Source: Oscillospiraceae bacterium
Lineage (GTDB): Bacteria; Bacillota; Clostridia; Oscillospirales; Oscillospiraceae
Length of the DNA: 36,224 bases
Assembly (NCBI GenBank): GCA_031260685.1
Contig: JAISLB010000094.1
Coordinates: forward strand, 1 to 36,224
Direction of reading: 5' to 3'
Below the pieces are notes generated by a model. The model searched no databases, was not told where the DNA came from, and saw only the letters and a program-made list of their open reading frames with translations. Shown here piece after piece: positions 35,130 through 36,224 of the stretch. The translations under genes and the position numbers were made by a program. The first letter of the stretch is position 1. Every line of letters begins with the position of its first letter.

Positions 35130-35525
35130 CTAATCAATTACTTCCGATTCAAGATATTGTGCGGCGGTTAGCACTTTTGGGCGTTCGAGTTCGAGCGAAC
35201 GAAAATGTTTGTCGCCGCTGATGATTATGTCTATGTCCTCAATTATTGCGGCATTGAGAATCGGAGCGTCTTTTGGGTCGGAGATTAGCTTTTGCGGCGA
35301 GAGCGGTGCGGTTATCAGCGTATACGTCATTGACGAAAGCAGGACGTCAATGTCCGCCTGCGCTTTCGCGAATTTGTCGTGAGCAACCCTGCGAAGCTCC
35401 GCAATGTTGTAATCGCTCAAAATCAGTTCGTGATTGTCGGCAACGTGAAACAACGCCCGCGACGGTAGGGAATTCGGGTACATCAGCGCCGAGATTAGTA
35501 TATTCGTATCGACCAGTATTTTCAA
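35130..35525 (-). CDS. PIN-domain protein (putative toxin)
   Basis: MKILVDTNILISALMYPNSLPSRALF...DPKDAPILNAAIIEDIDIIISGDKHF (PIN acidic residues). Confidence 0.88.
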   Translation of the reverse strand: MKILVDTNILISALMYPNSLPSRALFHVADNHELILSDYNIAELRRVAHDKFAKAQADIDVLLSSMTYTLITAPLSPQKLISDPKDAPILNAAIIEDIDIIISGDKHFRSLELERPKVLTAAQYLESEVID

Positions 35526-35788
35526 ACTGCGCCCCCTCCGTAGCGAACTTCGTCAACCCAAGACTGTATGTCATCTTCGGTCGGGTTGCCGAGCGACTCC
35601 GCTACACCCGCGAATGCCGCTTGCGCCTTTTTGATTGCAGTTGCGGAGGCGTTGTTCACAATCACTTCGCCCTTAGCGTTTTGTGTAAAGATAATTTTGT
35701 CTCCCGTTTTGATGCCGAGCATACGGCGAATTTCAGACGGTACAGTGATTTGCCCGTTTGCGGAAACCTTAGCCAAGTTCATAACCAT
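35522..35788 (-). CDS. AbrB/MazE/SpoVT-type antitoxin
   Basis: MNLAKVSANGQITVPSEIRRMLGIKTGDKIIFTQNAKGEVIVNNAS; 4-nt overlap with PIN gene. Confidence 0.9.
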   Translation of the reverse strand: MVMNLAKVSANGQITVPSEIRRMLGIKTGDKIIFTQNAKGEVIVNNASATAIKKAQAAFAGVAESLGNPTEDDIQSWVDEVRYGGGAV

Positions 35789-35912
35789 AGTTATAACCCT
35801 TTCTATTCTTGAAATCTCAAGAACCCTTTGAAACTATTATATACTATTTGCGGCGAAAAGTAAAGCACTTTTGAGCGAAATTTAAGAAAAGTGAGATTTC
35901 TACAGCTGAAAG

Positions 35913-35957
35913 CAAAAACCGAGGCGTGAAGCTATCAGCCTCACGCCCCGGTTTTTG
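35913..35957. terminator. Hairpin terminator
   Basis: AAAAACCGaGGCGTGA...TCACGCCcCGGTTTTT. Confidence 0.85.
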
Positions 35958-35960
35958 TTA

Positions 35961-36224
35961 TCAGTTCGCTATCGTTATAGTATTCCCGTCCCTAAAGGTG
36001 AACTGCACCGCACCGTCAGCGCAGACGGTAGCTCGGTCAAGCAACATATGCCATAGGTGGTCGTCGTAGTCTGTCAGCACCTCCGGCAGCTTTTGTAGTT
36101 CCAGCAGAAACGCTGACATTTGCCGCTCGCGATATGCTTTGTCGGCGCGGTACGCGCTGATTTCGTCGAGCCGCGCGTTCGCTTTTTCGTATCTCTCGGC
36201 GAGAGCGTTGTAGCGTTTGTCGAA
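35961..36224 (-). CDS. Large serine recombinase, C-terminal fragment (continues past window edge)
   Basis: FDKRYNALAERYEKANARLDEISAYRADKAYRERQMSAFLLELQKLPEVLTDYDDHLWHMLLDRATVCADGAVQFTFRDGNTITIAN*; coiled-coil plus strand-rich tail typical of transposon serine recombinases. Confidence 0.75.
   Translation of the reverse strand, partial: FDKRYNALAERYEKANARLDEISAYRADKAYRERQMSAFLLELQKLPEVLTDYDDHLWHMLLDRATVCADGAVQFTFRDGNTITIAN

Overview
The window reads as a mostly ordinary chromosome, probably low-GC Gram-positive (Clostridia-like), flanked by mobile-element material. The left ~1.8 kb is AT-rich. It ends in a tyrosine integrase next to the 3' end of a tRNA-Pro(GGG) gene, as in a tRNA-integrated element. 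The right edge carries the C-terminus of a large serine recombinase, an AbrB/PIN toxin-antitoxin pair, an XRE regulator and an unusual 22-bp-period G-run repeat array. The core has tatD, proS, glycosyltransferases with an O-antigen-ligase-like protein, a cysteine desulfurase, a MATE transporter, an orphan solute-binding lipoprotein, a flavodoxin, a ParB-like/BMP protein, trmK, a serine hydrolase and hemolysin III. The most interesting part is ~19.1-33.8 kb, a sulfur-themed neighbourhood. It contains a GNAT-metNIQ operon and, divergent from it, an operon of two nitrogenase component-1-like subunits (K-like, D-like) translationally coupled to cysteine synthase, with no nifH/B/E/N in the window. 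It also contains an SsuABC/TauABC-type importer plus a MacB/LolD-like pair, and a yezD-DUF2325-patB operon. The yezD operon is preceded by a probable cysteine-responsive attenuator: a 22-aa leader peptide with three Cys codons, a terminator, and a leader segment able to pair with the terminator arm. My main hypothesis is an undescribed nitrogenase-like organosulfur reductase that feeds sulfide to CysK. All homology calls come from reading sequences by eye; no database search was run.
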